Below, in pieces: positions 50,326-58,586 of a stretch of 64,000 nt of DNA (position 1 is the first letter of the stretch; every line of letters starts with the position of its first letter). The notes beneath the pieces were generated by a model. That model saw only the letters and a program-made list of their open reading frames with translations, had not been told where the DNA came from and made no database searches. Location: the NCBI GenBank assembly GCA_020633495.1, contig JACKDR010000003.1, positions 124,001 through 188,000 of the forward strand, given 5' to 3'. The position numbers were made by a program, and so were the translations under genes. This stretch comes from Kofleriaceae bacterium (GTDB lineage: Bacteria; Myxococcota_A; Polyangia; Haliangiales; Haliangiaceae).

Positions 50326-50349
50326 CCCGCCCGGGGTTGCCCGGGCGGG
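50326..50349. terminator. 10-bp perfect hairpin before htrA
   Basis: CCCGCCCGGG (50326-50335) and CCCGGGCGGG (50340-50349) with loop GTTG. On the minus strand it lies after the DUF4340 gene and before the HtrA gene, so it may end Gld-operon transcription. No U-run follows. Confidence 0.4.
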
Positions 50350-50412
50350 CCGATCGGCGGGCGGCGGCTCGTCACCAGCAACCGCTCGCGGACCGGCCCG
50401 CAATCCCGCGGG

Positions 50413-51570
50413 CTACTGACCCAGGACCGTCGCGATGTTCTGCTCGACCTGGTCGCCGGCGGCGCGCGGCGCCTCGGCGAGCACCCGGGTCAGGTCGCTC
50501 TTGATGAAGTACTCGGGCTCCGGCTGGGCCGGGTTCGGCGGCACCGGCGCGCCGGCGGGCGGCTGCTCCGGCGTCTTCATCCGCTTGTACAGGGTCAGCG
50601 CGCCGACCTTGGCGCCCTTGTCATCCTTGTAGGTCAGCGTCACCAGCTCGGTCAGCGTCGCCGGGTCGAGGTCGGGATCGAACTTGCCGGGGCGCAGCTC
50701 GGTCTCGATCTTCGACAGGAAGTTGGCCGCGGTGGCGTCGGCCTCGCCGGTCGCCTTGCTGCCCCACGCCTTGGTCGGCTTGCCCTTGTCGTCGGTGATC
50801 GAGATGCGGTCGACGGTGCGGTGCTTGCCGTCGGCGCCGGGCGCCGCGATCTCGATCGCCGCGACGGTGTCGCCGGGCGGCACCGCGCGGCGCGGCTTGA
50901 GGCTGTTCTCACCGCCCTCGAGCGGGGTCAACAGCGTGCCGGCGACGACGTAGCCCTTGCCGCTGTCGACGTCGAGGACGTAGCGATCCTTGCCGCTGGC
51001 GACGGTGCCGCCGAGGACGAAGGTCCGGGTCTTGGACGGGAACACCAGGGTCAGGGTCTTGTCGGCGTCGTTGAGCTTGTACTCGACCTTCTGCTCCTCG
51101 CTCAGCGCGCCGAGGTCGCGGACCGCGCGCATCGCGGCGAAGCCCTTGATCAGGTCGTCGCCGGCCTCGCCGACCGGGAACTCGCGGGTCGTCGTGACGG
51201 TCTCGACCTCGGGCTCGGCGGGCGCCGGCGGCACGCCGGCGTCGGTCGCCGCTGGCACGCCGGCGTCGGTCGCGACCGGCACGCCGGCGTCGTCGGTGGC
51301 CGGGGGCGGGGGCGGCGGCTTGGGCTTGGTCTTCTTGGTGCTCTTGCTGTCCGAGCCCCAGTAGTAGGCCGCGGCGCCGTCGCCGCGGCGCTCCAGCTTG
51401 ATCGTGCGCTCCTTGGTCTCCCAGACGATCGACTGCAGGTCGGCCGCCTTGTCGTTCCACAGCACGACCGTGCCCGTCGTCGACGGCACCGACTTGTCGC
51501 GGGACCAGGTCTGGTAGCCGAACACGAGCATCGCGATCAGCAGGACGCCATGGATGATGGCTCCCTTCAT
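50413..51570 (-). CDS. DUF4340-type protein of the Gld operon
   Basis: 385 residues. An N-terminal signal anchor (GAIIHGVLLIAMLVFGYQTW) is followed by a strand-rich DUF4340-like body (VVLWNDKAADLQSIVWETKE, YKLNDADKTLTLVFPSKTRT). It has a Pro-rich linker with DAGVPxAT repeats (about 90-120). DUF4340 genes are commonly found beside GldG/ABC genes. It overlaps the preceding stop by four bases and is the last gene of the operon. It is probably an exported, membrane-tethered component. Confidence 0.75.
   Translation of the reverse strand: MKGAIIHGVLLIAMLVFGYQTWSRDKSVPSTTGTVVLWNDKAADLQSIVWETKERTIKLERRGDGAAAYYWGSDSKSTKKTKPKPPPPPPATDDAGVPVATDAGVPAATDAGVPPAPAEPEVETVTTTREFPVGEAGDDLIKGFAAMRAVRDLGALSEEQKVEYKLNDADKTLTLVFPSKTRTFVLGGTVASGKDRYVLDVDSGKGYVVAGTLLTPLEGGENSLKPRRAVPPGDTVAAIEIAAPGADGKHRTVDRISITDDKGKPTKAWGSKATGEADATAANFLSKIETELRPGKFDPDLDPATLTELVTLTYKDDKGAKVGALTLYKRMKTPEQPPAGAPVPPNPAQPEPEYFIKSDLTRVLAEAPRAAGDQVEQNIATVLGQ
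51229..51297. repeat. Three 24-nt repeats encoding DAGVP units
   Basis: GGCACGCCGGCGTCGGTCGC-type units, period 24 nt, three copies. They encode the DAGVPxAT linker of the DUF4340 protein on the minus strand. Confidence 0.55.
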
Positions 51571-53678
51571 GACGCCTCCTCCGGATCCTTGTCGTCGTCG
51601 TTGTCGTCACCCTCGGCGGCGGCGCTCGCCGCGGCCTTGGTGGCCGCGGCCTTGGCGGGCGTCGCCTTGGCCGTCGCCTTGGCCGTCGCCGGCGCGGCCT
51701 TGGTCGCCGCGGGCCGCGCGCCCTTGGCGCGCAGGCGCCGGCGCGTGCTGGCCAGGCCGGCGCCCAGCACCAGCAGCGGCGCGCCGACGATCGTCAGCAG
51801 GAACCACCACGCGTCCTCCTTCTTGGAGTGCCGGATCGCGACGTCGAGCTCGCTGGTGATGTCACCGGCGTAGTTCTCCTCGCCGCCGAGCCACCGGAGC
51901 GCGTCGTCGGGCAGCGGCCCGCCGTTGGTCTCCCGGTAGACCAGGATCTGCCGGCCCTGCATGCCCATGCGGTCGGCGAACAGGTCGACGTCCGAGAACA
52001 CCATCGCGCGGAAGCCGTCCTTGGCCTCGGCCGGATCGGCGCCCTCGACCGGCGCCGGCTTGGGGCCCTCGATCGCGGCCGCGATGTTGTAGCGGTCGCG
52101 CTTCTCGCCGTCGTCGAACTTCTGGTTGTCGTTGAGGTCGCGGAACGACGTCGACATCGAGCGGATGACGTAGGTCTTCTTGGGCTCGGCGCCGTCGCCG
52201 GTGTAGGGCGCGTCCTCGAGCGTGCCGGCCTTGACCAGCGGGATGCCGCGGTTCGACGCCGCCCGGGCCAGCGTCGTGATCGAGGCGTGCGACGAGAACT
52301 GGTTGGTGAGCGCGACCTGGGGCCCGCCGCTGGGCAGGAACTCCTTGTCGTCGGCGATCGGCGTGTGATCGAAGCGGACCGCGAGGCGGCCCTCGAGCGG
52401 CCCCATCGTCGCGTCCGACACCGGATCGAGCGCGAGCAGCAGCGAGCCGCCGCGCGCGACGTAGCGATCCAGCGCCGCCAGCTCGTCGTCGCCGAGCGCG
52501 GTGCGCGGCCCCAGCACCATCACCAGCGTCGCGTCCTCGGGGACGTCGTCGGCGAGGCCGTCCATCGCGCCGAGGTTCTTGATCTCGTAGTTCTGGGCCC
52601 GGAGGATGTCCTTGAGGGTGTTGGCCCGGGCGTCGGGCAGCTGCTCGCGCAGCCGCGGGTCGAGCGAGTCGGGGTCGTTGATCTCGCCGTGGCCGACGGT
52701 GAGGTAGGCGACCCGCTTGGCGCGCACCAGCTTCATCAGCGCGGCGTTGACCGCGCCGTCGAAGGTGCGCAGCGACGGCTTGGTCGTGCTCTTGGTGGCG
52801 CGACGGGCCCGCTCGATGTCGGTGTCCATCGGGATCTTCTCGTGCTTGTCGCCGCGGACCAGCACGACGACGCCCTGCTCCTTGACCCCGTAGTCGGTCG
52901 CGAGCCCGGCCGCGACGATCGGGTCGTGGGCCTCGATCTCGACCTTGTGGGTGGCGTCCTTCAGGTCCTCGAAGTAGGCCTCGAGCTCGTCCTTGACCTC
53001 GTTGACCTCGGGGAAGAACAGCAGAACCTTGATCGGCTCCGAGGTGTTCTTGAGGATGTTCTTGGTCGACGCGCCCGGCGACGACGTCTTGAAGTAGCTG
53101 ACGTCCTTGCGCAGGTTGCGCTCGCCCGCGACGTTGCAGGTCACCATCAGCAGCGCGCCGGCCAGCGCGATGGTCAGGCCCGACAGCCCGACCTCGCGGA
53201 CCCGCCGGTGCTCGACGGCGTCGTCGCTGCCCTTGACGTCGAGGTCGAAGCGGTCGCGCCGGGCCAGGCCCAGCGTCGCCTCGATCATGACCATCGGGAC
53301 GATCGACGCCAGCGACACGATCGCGGCCAGCACGGTCAGCGACACGTCCCAGCGGCGGGCGCCCTTGGCCGACAGGTGGCCGGCGCCGACGATGCCGGCG
53401 CCGGTCTTGGTGGTGAGGAACCACAGCGCGATGCCGGCGATGCTGCCGATCGTCGCGAGCAGCAGCGTACGCTCGACGGCGCGGCGGTCGGTGGCGGTGC
53501 GGATCACGGCGACGACCCGCAGCCCGAGGGTCGCGGCGATCGCGGCGACCGAGGCGATCGTCGCGACCAGCTGGAGCGTGCTCCAGTGGCCGAGGAAGCG
53601 CTGGGCGACGAACAGGATCAGGAGCGCCAGCAGGTGCTGCCAGGTCAGCCACCAGGGCGTTGCGGTTCTCATTGCCAT
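51567..53678 (-). CDS. GldG-like ABC transporter auxiliary membrane protein
   Basis: 703 residues from an ATG at 53678 that lies inside the end of the permease gene; a second ATG two codons on is equally possible. Five to six helices (about 10-190) precede a large exported GldG domain (LRKDVSYFKTSSPGASTKNI, VVVLVRGDKHEKI, VMVLGPRTALGDDELAALDR). A further helix near 650 follows. The tail is Ala/Lys-rich (TAKATAKATPAKAAATKAA) and then acidic. In Bacteroidetes GldG pairs with GldA/GldF; here the module probably exports or energises a surface machine. Confidence 0.8.
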   Translation of the reverse strand: MAMRTATPWWLTWQHLLALLILFVAQRFLGHWSTLQLVATIASVAAIAATLGLRVVAVIRTATDRRAVERTLLLATIGSIAGIALWFLTTKTGAGIVGAGHLSAKGARRWDVSLTVLAAIVSLASIVPMVMIEATLGLARRDRFDLDVKGSDDAVEHRRVREVGLSGLTIALAGALLMVTCNVAGERNLRKDVSYFKTSSPGASTKNILKNTSEPIKVLLFFPEVNEVKDELEAYFEDLKDATHKVEIEAHDPIVAAGLATDYGVKEQGVVVLVRGDKHEKIPMDTDIERARRATKSTTKPSLRTFDGAVNAALMKLVRAKRVAYLTVGHGEINDPDSLDPRLREQLPDARANTLKDILRAQNYEIKNLGAMDGLADDVPEDATLVMVLGPRTALGDDELAALDRYVARGGSLLLALDPVSDATMGPLEGRLAVRFDHTPIADDKEFLPSGGPQVALTNQFSSHASITTLARAASNRGIPLVKAGTLEDAPYTGDGAEPKKTYVIRSMSTSFRDLNDNQKFDDGEKRDRYNIAAAIEGPKPAPVEGADPAEAKDGFRAMVFSDVDLFADRMGMQGRQILVYRETNGGPLPDDALRWLGGEENYAGDITSELDVAIRHSKKEDAWWFLLTIVGAPLLVLGAGLASTRRRLRAKGARPAATKAAPATAKATAKATPAKAAATKAAASAAAEGDDNDDDKDPEEAS

Positions 53679-54380
53679 CGCTTCGCCTCCATCGTCTTCA
53701 CGGCGAGGAGCAGGAAGAAGTAGGTGAGGGCGAGGTAGTAGACGACGTTCTCGAGGCTGATCACGCCGATCATGAAGCCGCCCTGGAAGTGCCCCCACCA
53801 GGCGTCGAGGTGGCTGACGACGTCGCGGAACGGCGGGTCGAGCACCTTGCCGAGCTGGTAGAACATGACCATCACGCCGCCGAACAGCGCGCCGAGGACG
53901 CCGGCCAGCAGCTGGTGGCGGGTCAGCGCGCTGGCGAACAGGCCGATCGCCAGGTAGGCGGCGCCCAGCAGCCACAGGCCGAGGTAGCCGACGATGATCT
54001 GCGACGCCGTGATCTTGCCGTTCACCTTGATCAGGAGCGGCATGTAGACCGACAGCGCCAGGATGCCGCCGAGGAAGGTCAGCGCGGCCAGGAACTTGCC
54101 GGCGACGATCGACAGGTCGGACACCGGCGAGGTGTTGAGCAGCACCAGCGACTGGGTCTGGCGCTCCTCGGCGACCAGCCGGATCGCCAGGATGATCGCG
54201 GCGAACATCGTGACGCCGCTCATCGACCAGAAGAACTGGCGCAGGACGTCGGCCGACAGCTGCTCCTGCGACAGGCCGCGGATCTGGAACAGGATGCCCT
54301 CGATCAGCAGGGCCGCCGCGGCGACGATCCAGCCGGCCGGCGACCGCAGGTACGCGGCCAGCTCGCGGCGGTAGATGATG

Positions 54381-54394
<14 letters not shown>
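53669..54394 (-). CDS. ABC-2-type permease (GldF-like)
   Basis: 241 residues with six membrane helices (about 15-40, 55-80, 100-125, 132-160, 170-195, 215-235). The segment RLVAEERQTQSLVLLNTSPV matches the ABC-2 permease coupling region that precedes helix three. It forms the membrane part of the transporter with the ATPase upstream. It starts 14 bases before the ATPase stop. Confidence 0.85.
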
Positions 54395-55328
<934 letters not shown>

Positions 55329-55374
55329 GGTGCTTCGCCGTCCCCGGGTCACCGAGAATGCGGAAAACGCTTGG

Positions 55375-55404
55375 CTTTTAGTGCCGCACCGACGTCGGTG
55401 TCAA
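55375..55404 (-). promoter_or_regulatory. Promoter of the Gld operon with palindromic operator candidate
   Basis: On the minus strand, TTGACA (55404-55399), an 18-base spacer and TAAAAG (55380-55375). The spacer contains the perfect 14-bp palindrome CACCGACGTCGGTG (55387-55400), overlapping the -35. Binding there would block polymerase. The leader to the ATG at 55328 is about 40 bases. Confidence 0.55.
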
Positions 55405-55539
55405 GCTGGCTCGTCGATGGGTGAGCGCGGCCGACGGGTTCACGCCGCTAAGAATGGCCCAGAGGGAGCGCTCGCGACCCGAACCGGACCACGCGCGGGG
55501 TTTCTTCCCGGACCGCGTGCGATCGCGCCGCGGGGCTGC

Positions 55540-57597
55540 TCAGGCGAACAGGTCGAGCTGGCGGGTCGGCCGCCGGAACGTGGTCGCGCCGTCGTGCGTG
55601 GGGCCGTCGCCGAGGCCGAGCCGGCGCCGGTGCAGCTCGAACAGCTGCTCGATCGCGCGCCAGCGCTCGCCGACGCCGCGGTGGCGGGCGTGGAACGCGG
55701 CCTCGTCGAGCTTGCCCGAGCCGCCGCGCAGCTCGATCAGCGCGTGCTCGACGCGGCGGACCCGCTCGGGCGCCAGCACCTCGGCGACGCGCTCGCGGAA
55801 CACCGGCAGGACCTCGGCGGGCAGGCGCAGCAGGATCAGGAACGCGTGCGCGGCGCCGGCGTCCCGGGCGCGCTCGAGCAGCTCGGGTAGGTCGGCGTCG
55901 TTGAGCCCGGGGATCACCGGCGCGATGCCGATGCCGGTCGGCACGCCGGCGTCGGCGAGCGCGCGCAGGGTCTCGAACCGGCGCGACGGCGGGCTCGCGA
56001 ACGGCTCGATCTTGCGGGCGAGGTCGTCGCGCGCGAACGGGATCGACAGCCACGCCATCGCGCGAGCGTCACGGGCCAGCCGCGCCAGCAGGTCGACGTC
56101 GCGCCGCACCACCATCGACTTGGTGATGATCGACACCGGGTTGCGGTACTCGGCGCAGACCTCGAGGCACGCCCGGGTCAGGCCGTAGCTGGCCTCGAGC
56201 GGCTGGTAGCAGTCGGTGTTGCCCGAGAACGTGATGCTCTCGCCCCGCCACGACGGCTTGCCGAACGCCGCGCGCAGCAGCGCGGCCGCGTTGGTCTTGA
56301 CGACGATCTTGCGATCGAAGTCGGTGCCGGCGCCGAAGCCGAGGTACTGGTGGCTGGGGCGGGCGTAGCAGTTGTGGGCGATCACGCCGTCGGCGACGAA
56401 GTCCTCGGTCCCTGTGGTGATGTCGTACATCAACAGGTCGACGCCGAGCGAGGTCACCTCCGCGACCCGGAGCGGGTCGCGGCCCTCGAGCGCGAGGCCA
56501 TCGATGGAGCGCTTGCGGCTGATCGCGGGGTCGATCGTCGTGAGCAGGCGCTGCCGGTCGCGCGCGCTCGCGCGCACCCGGACCGCCGCGATCGGGCGCT
56601 CGCGGTCCCTGCGCTCGACGACGACGTCGCACCCGAGTCGTCGCAGCGCGGCCTCGGTGCGGTCGATCATGGCGTCGTCCGTGTTGGAGATGCGCAGCAC
56701 GCCGCGGCTGTGCGAGCCCTCGGCGTCGAAGACGCCGGCGAGGAAGCCGCGCTCCCAGCCGGCGGTGGGGGACGCCGGCCACGCGACCAGCTCGCGGACC
56801 CGATCGACCTGGGGACGGGCGCTGGTGCGGACCGCGCGCATCGGGCGGTACCCGGCGGCCACCCGGAAGGCCGCCTCGTGGGTCGAGACCCCGAAGTGGT
56901 CGAGGTAGGCGCGGGTCCGGCCCAGCGCCTCCAGATCGATCAGCGCGAGCCGGAACTGATGGACGCGATCCCGGGCCCGGCGGCGCCCGTCGTAGTGGTA
57001 GGAGCGCAGCAGGCCGTCGCCGCGGATCATTCCGCACAGGTAGCCGCGGCGGTAGTCGTCGCACGGCGGCTTCGGCGTGCCGAGCGCGCCGAAGCCGAGC
57101 AGCTGATCGTTGGTGGTGAGGTGCGGGCGCTGGGCGCTGGGCCGGGGATCGTCGACGACGTGCTTCCAGCCGCGACGCGTGAGGAAGCGATGATCGCCGC
57201 TGGCGACCAGCGTCGTGCCGTCGGTGAGCGTGACCCGGTACGCCTCCTTGACCGTGGGCCAGTGCGCCAGCACCTGGGTGGTGGTGAAGCGCCGGTAGCG
57301 CCCGCGCACGACGGTGCCGACGATGTCGTCGCCGACCCGCAGCTCCCGGATCGGCCGGGTGCGACCGTCGGCCATGAGGATCGGCGTGTCGCCGGCCACG
57401 CAGTAGGCACATGCGTGAAAACATCCCCGGTACGGGTTCACGCTCCAGCGGAAGTCGAGATCGGGGCTGTCGTTCGACGACAGGATCGACTTCGCCTCCT
57501 CCTCGTAGATCTCGAGCGCGGCGGCGGGCGGCGGCTCGAGCCACTCGACGTGGGTCGAGGCCCACGGGTTGGGCGGGTTGGAGACAGGCCGTGGCAC
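55540..57597 (-). CDS. Intein-containing Rv2578c-family radical SAM protein
   Basis: 685 residues, of which 344 are intein, leaving a 341-residue enzyme. The host reads VNPYRGCFHACAY, then after splicing CYARPSHQYLG, restoring a radical-SAM CX3CX2C cluster motif. The downstream host has ITFSGNTDCYQPLEASYGLT and IGIAPVIPGLND, typical of the Rv2578c/SPL-like family of unknown substrate. Without splicing the cluster cannot form, so enzyme activity depends on intein removal. The gene lies 16 bases after the aldo/keto reductase stop, on the same strand. Confidence 0.9.
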   Translation of the reverse strand: MPRPVSNPPNPWASTHVEWLEPPPAAALEIYEEEAKSILSSNDSPDLDFRWSVNPYRGCFHACAYCVAGDTPILMADGRTRPIRELRVGDDIVGTVVRGRYRRFTTTQVLAHWPTVKEAYRVTLTDGTTLVASGDHRFLTRRGWKHVVDDPRPSAQRPHLTTNDQLLGFGALGTPKPPCDDYRRGYLCGMIRGDGLLRSYHYDGRRRARDRVHQFRLALIDLEALGRTRAYLDHFGVSTHEAAFRVAAGYRPMRAVRTSARPQVDRVRELVAWPASPTAGWERGFLAGVFDAEGSHSRGVLRISNTDDAMIDRTEAALRRLGCDVVVERRDRERPIAAVRVRASARDRQRLLTTIDPAISRKRSIDGLALEGRDPLRVAEVTSLGVDLLMYDITTGTEDFVADGVIAHNCYARPSHQYLGFGAGTDFDRKIVVKTNAAALLRAAFGKPSWRGESITFSGNTDCYQPLEASYGLTRACLEVCAEYRNPVSIITKSMVVRRDVDLLARLARDARAMAWLSIPFARDDLARKIEPFASPPSRRFETLRALADAGVPTGIGIAPVIPGLNDADLPELLERARDAGAAHAFLILLRLPAEVLPVFRERVAEVLAPERVRRVEHALIELRGGSGKLDEAAFHARHRGVGERWRAIEQLFELHRRRLGLGDGPTHDGATTFRRPTRQLDLFA
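56371..57402 (-). mobile_element. Intein with LAGLIDADG homing endonuclease
   Basis: 344 residues (host positions 66-409). Block A starts CVAGDTPILMADG; block B contains TLVASGDHRFLT; the two endonuclease motifs read GYLCGMIRGDG and GFLAGVFDAEG; block F/G has VYDITTG-like MYDITTGTEDFVADG and ends VIAHN before the extein Cys. Cys1, the penultimate His and terminal Asn are all present, so splicing should work. Both LAGLIDADG acidic residues (Asp, Glu) are kept, so the endonuclease may be active. Confidence 0.92.
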
Positions 57598-57613
57598 GGG
57601 CCTGATCTTATGT

Positions 57614-58549
57614 TCAGGTGTCGCCGGCGTCCAGGGCTTCGCGCAGCGGCGGCGACAGGGCGCGGCCGTCGCCGGCGGCGATCGCGGCGCGGACGTGATC
57701 GAGCGTGCGGGCGCCGACCAGCGCGGCGGTCACGGCGGCGTGGCCGAGCACCCAGCGCAGCGCCAGGTCGGCGCGATCGGCGACCTCGTCGCGCCAGCGG
57801 GCGCGCGGCACGCCGCCGAGGTCGCCGACGTCGCCGGTCAGCGCGCCGCCGGCGAGCGGCCGGCGCACGATCACCGCGACCTCGCGGGTCGCGGTGGCGT
57901 CGAGGACGGCGGCGGCGGCGCGGTGCTCGAGATCGAGCGCGACCTGGATCGCCGCGACCGGCGCGGCGTCGAGCAGCGCGGCGACGTCGTCGGGCGGCAC
58001 GTCGGGCAGGTGCGCGCCCCACGTCAGCACCTTGCCCTCGCGGACCAGGCGGGCCATCGCGCCGCGCAGCTCCGGCCACGCCGACGCCGTCAGCCAGCCG
58101 CCGCGCCACGGCAGCCACGCCAGCGGCAGGACCTCGAGCCGGGTCGCGCGCAGCGACGCCTCGACGGCGCGCTGCACCCACGCCGCCGGCAGGACCCGCT
58201 CGAGCGCGGGCGCCGGGGTGCTGCCGTCGGGGCCGGGGCGCGGCGGGCGCGGCGTCGCGCCGGGCGGCGGGGGCGCGTCGGGCACCAGCGTCGCGAGCAC
58301 GACGCGATCGCGGCCGCGCAGCGCGCGGATCGTCTCGCCGGCGAGGGCCTCGGCGTCGCCCCAGGCGGGCGCGACGTCGACCAGCTCGACGCCGGCCTCG
58401 ATCGCCGCGGCCAGCGCGCGCTGGGCGTCGCGTGGCTCGAGCCGCGGGCCGTCGCGGTCGCCGCGCGGCGGCGGCGGGCCGAGGGCGCGGCCACCGAAAC
58501 CGATCACCGGGATCGAGCGGCCCAGGCGCCCGGCGCGACGCGTCTCCAT
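57614..58549 (-). CDS. Aldo/keto-reductase-fold protein with a degenerate active site
   Basis: 311 residues. The fold is recognised from IPVIGFGGRALG, AIEAGVELVDVAPAWGDAEA and LALRWVLGHAAVTAALVGAR. The catalytic Tyr normally in DTAxxYG is Trp here (DVAPAWG); the usual Lys strand reads VVLATLVPD without Lys; and the His strand reads LEVLPLAWLPW. Three of four catalytic residues are therefore missing or unclear, suggesting a non-enzymatic or altered role. It lies upstream of the radical SAM gene in a probable operon. Confidence 0.7.
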   Translation of the reverse strand: METRRAGRLGRSIPVIGFGGRALGPPPPRGDRDGPRLEPRDAQRALAAAIEAGVELVDVAPAWGDAEALAGETIRALRGRDRVVLATLVPDAPPPPGATPRPPRPGPDGSTPAPALERVLPAAWVQRAVEASLRATRLEVLPLAWLPWRGGWLTASAWPELRGAMARLVREGKVLTWGAHLPDVPPDDVAALLDAAPVAAIQVALDLEHRAAAAVLDATATREVAVIVRRPLAGGALTGDVGDLGGVPRARWRDEVADRADLALRWVLGHAAVTAALVGARTLDHVRAAIAAGDGRALSPPLREALDAGDT

Positions 58550-58586
58550 GCGACCACCTTACCGCGGCGCTGTGGTATCGGAGGGG

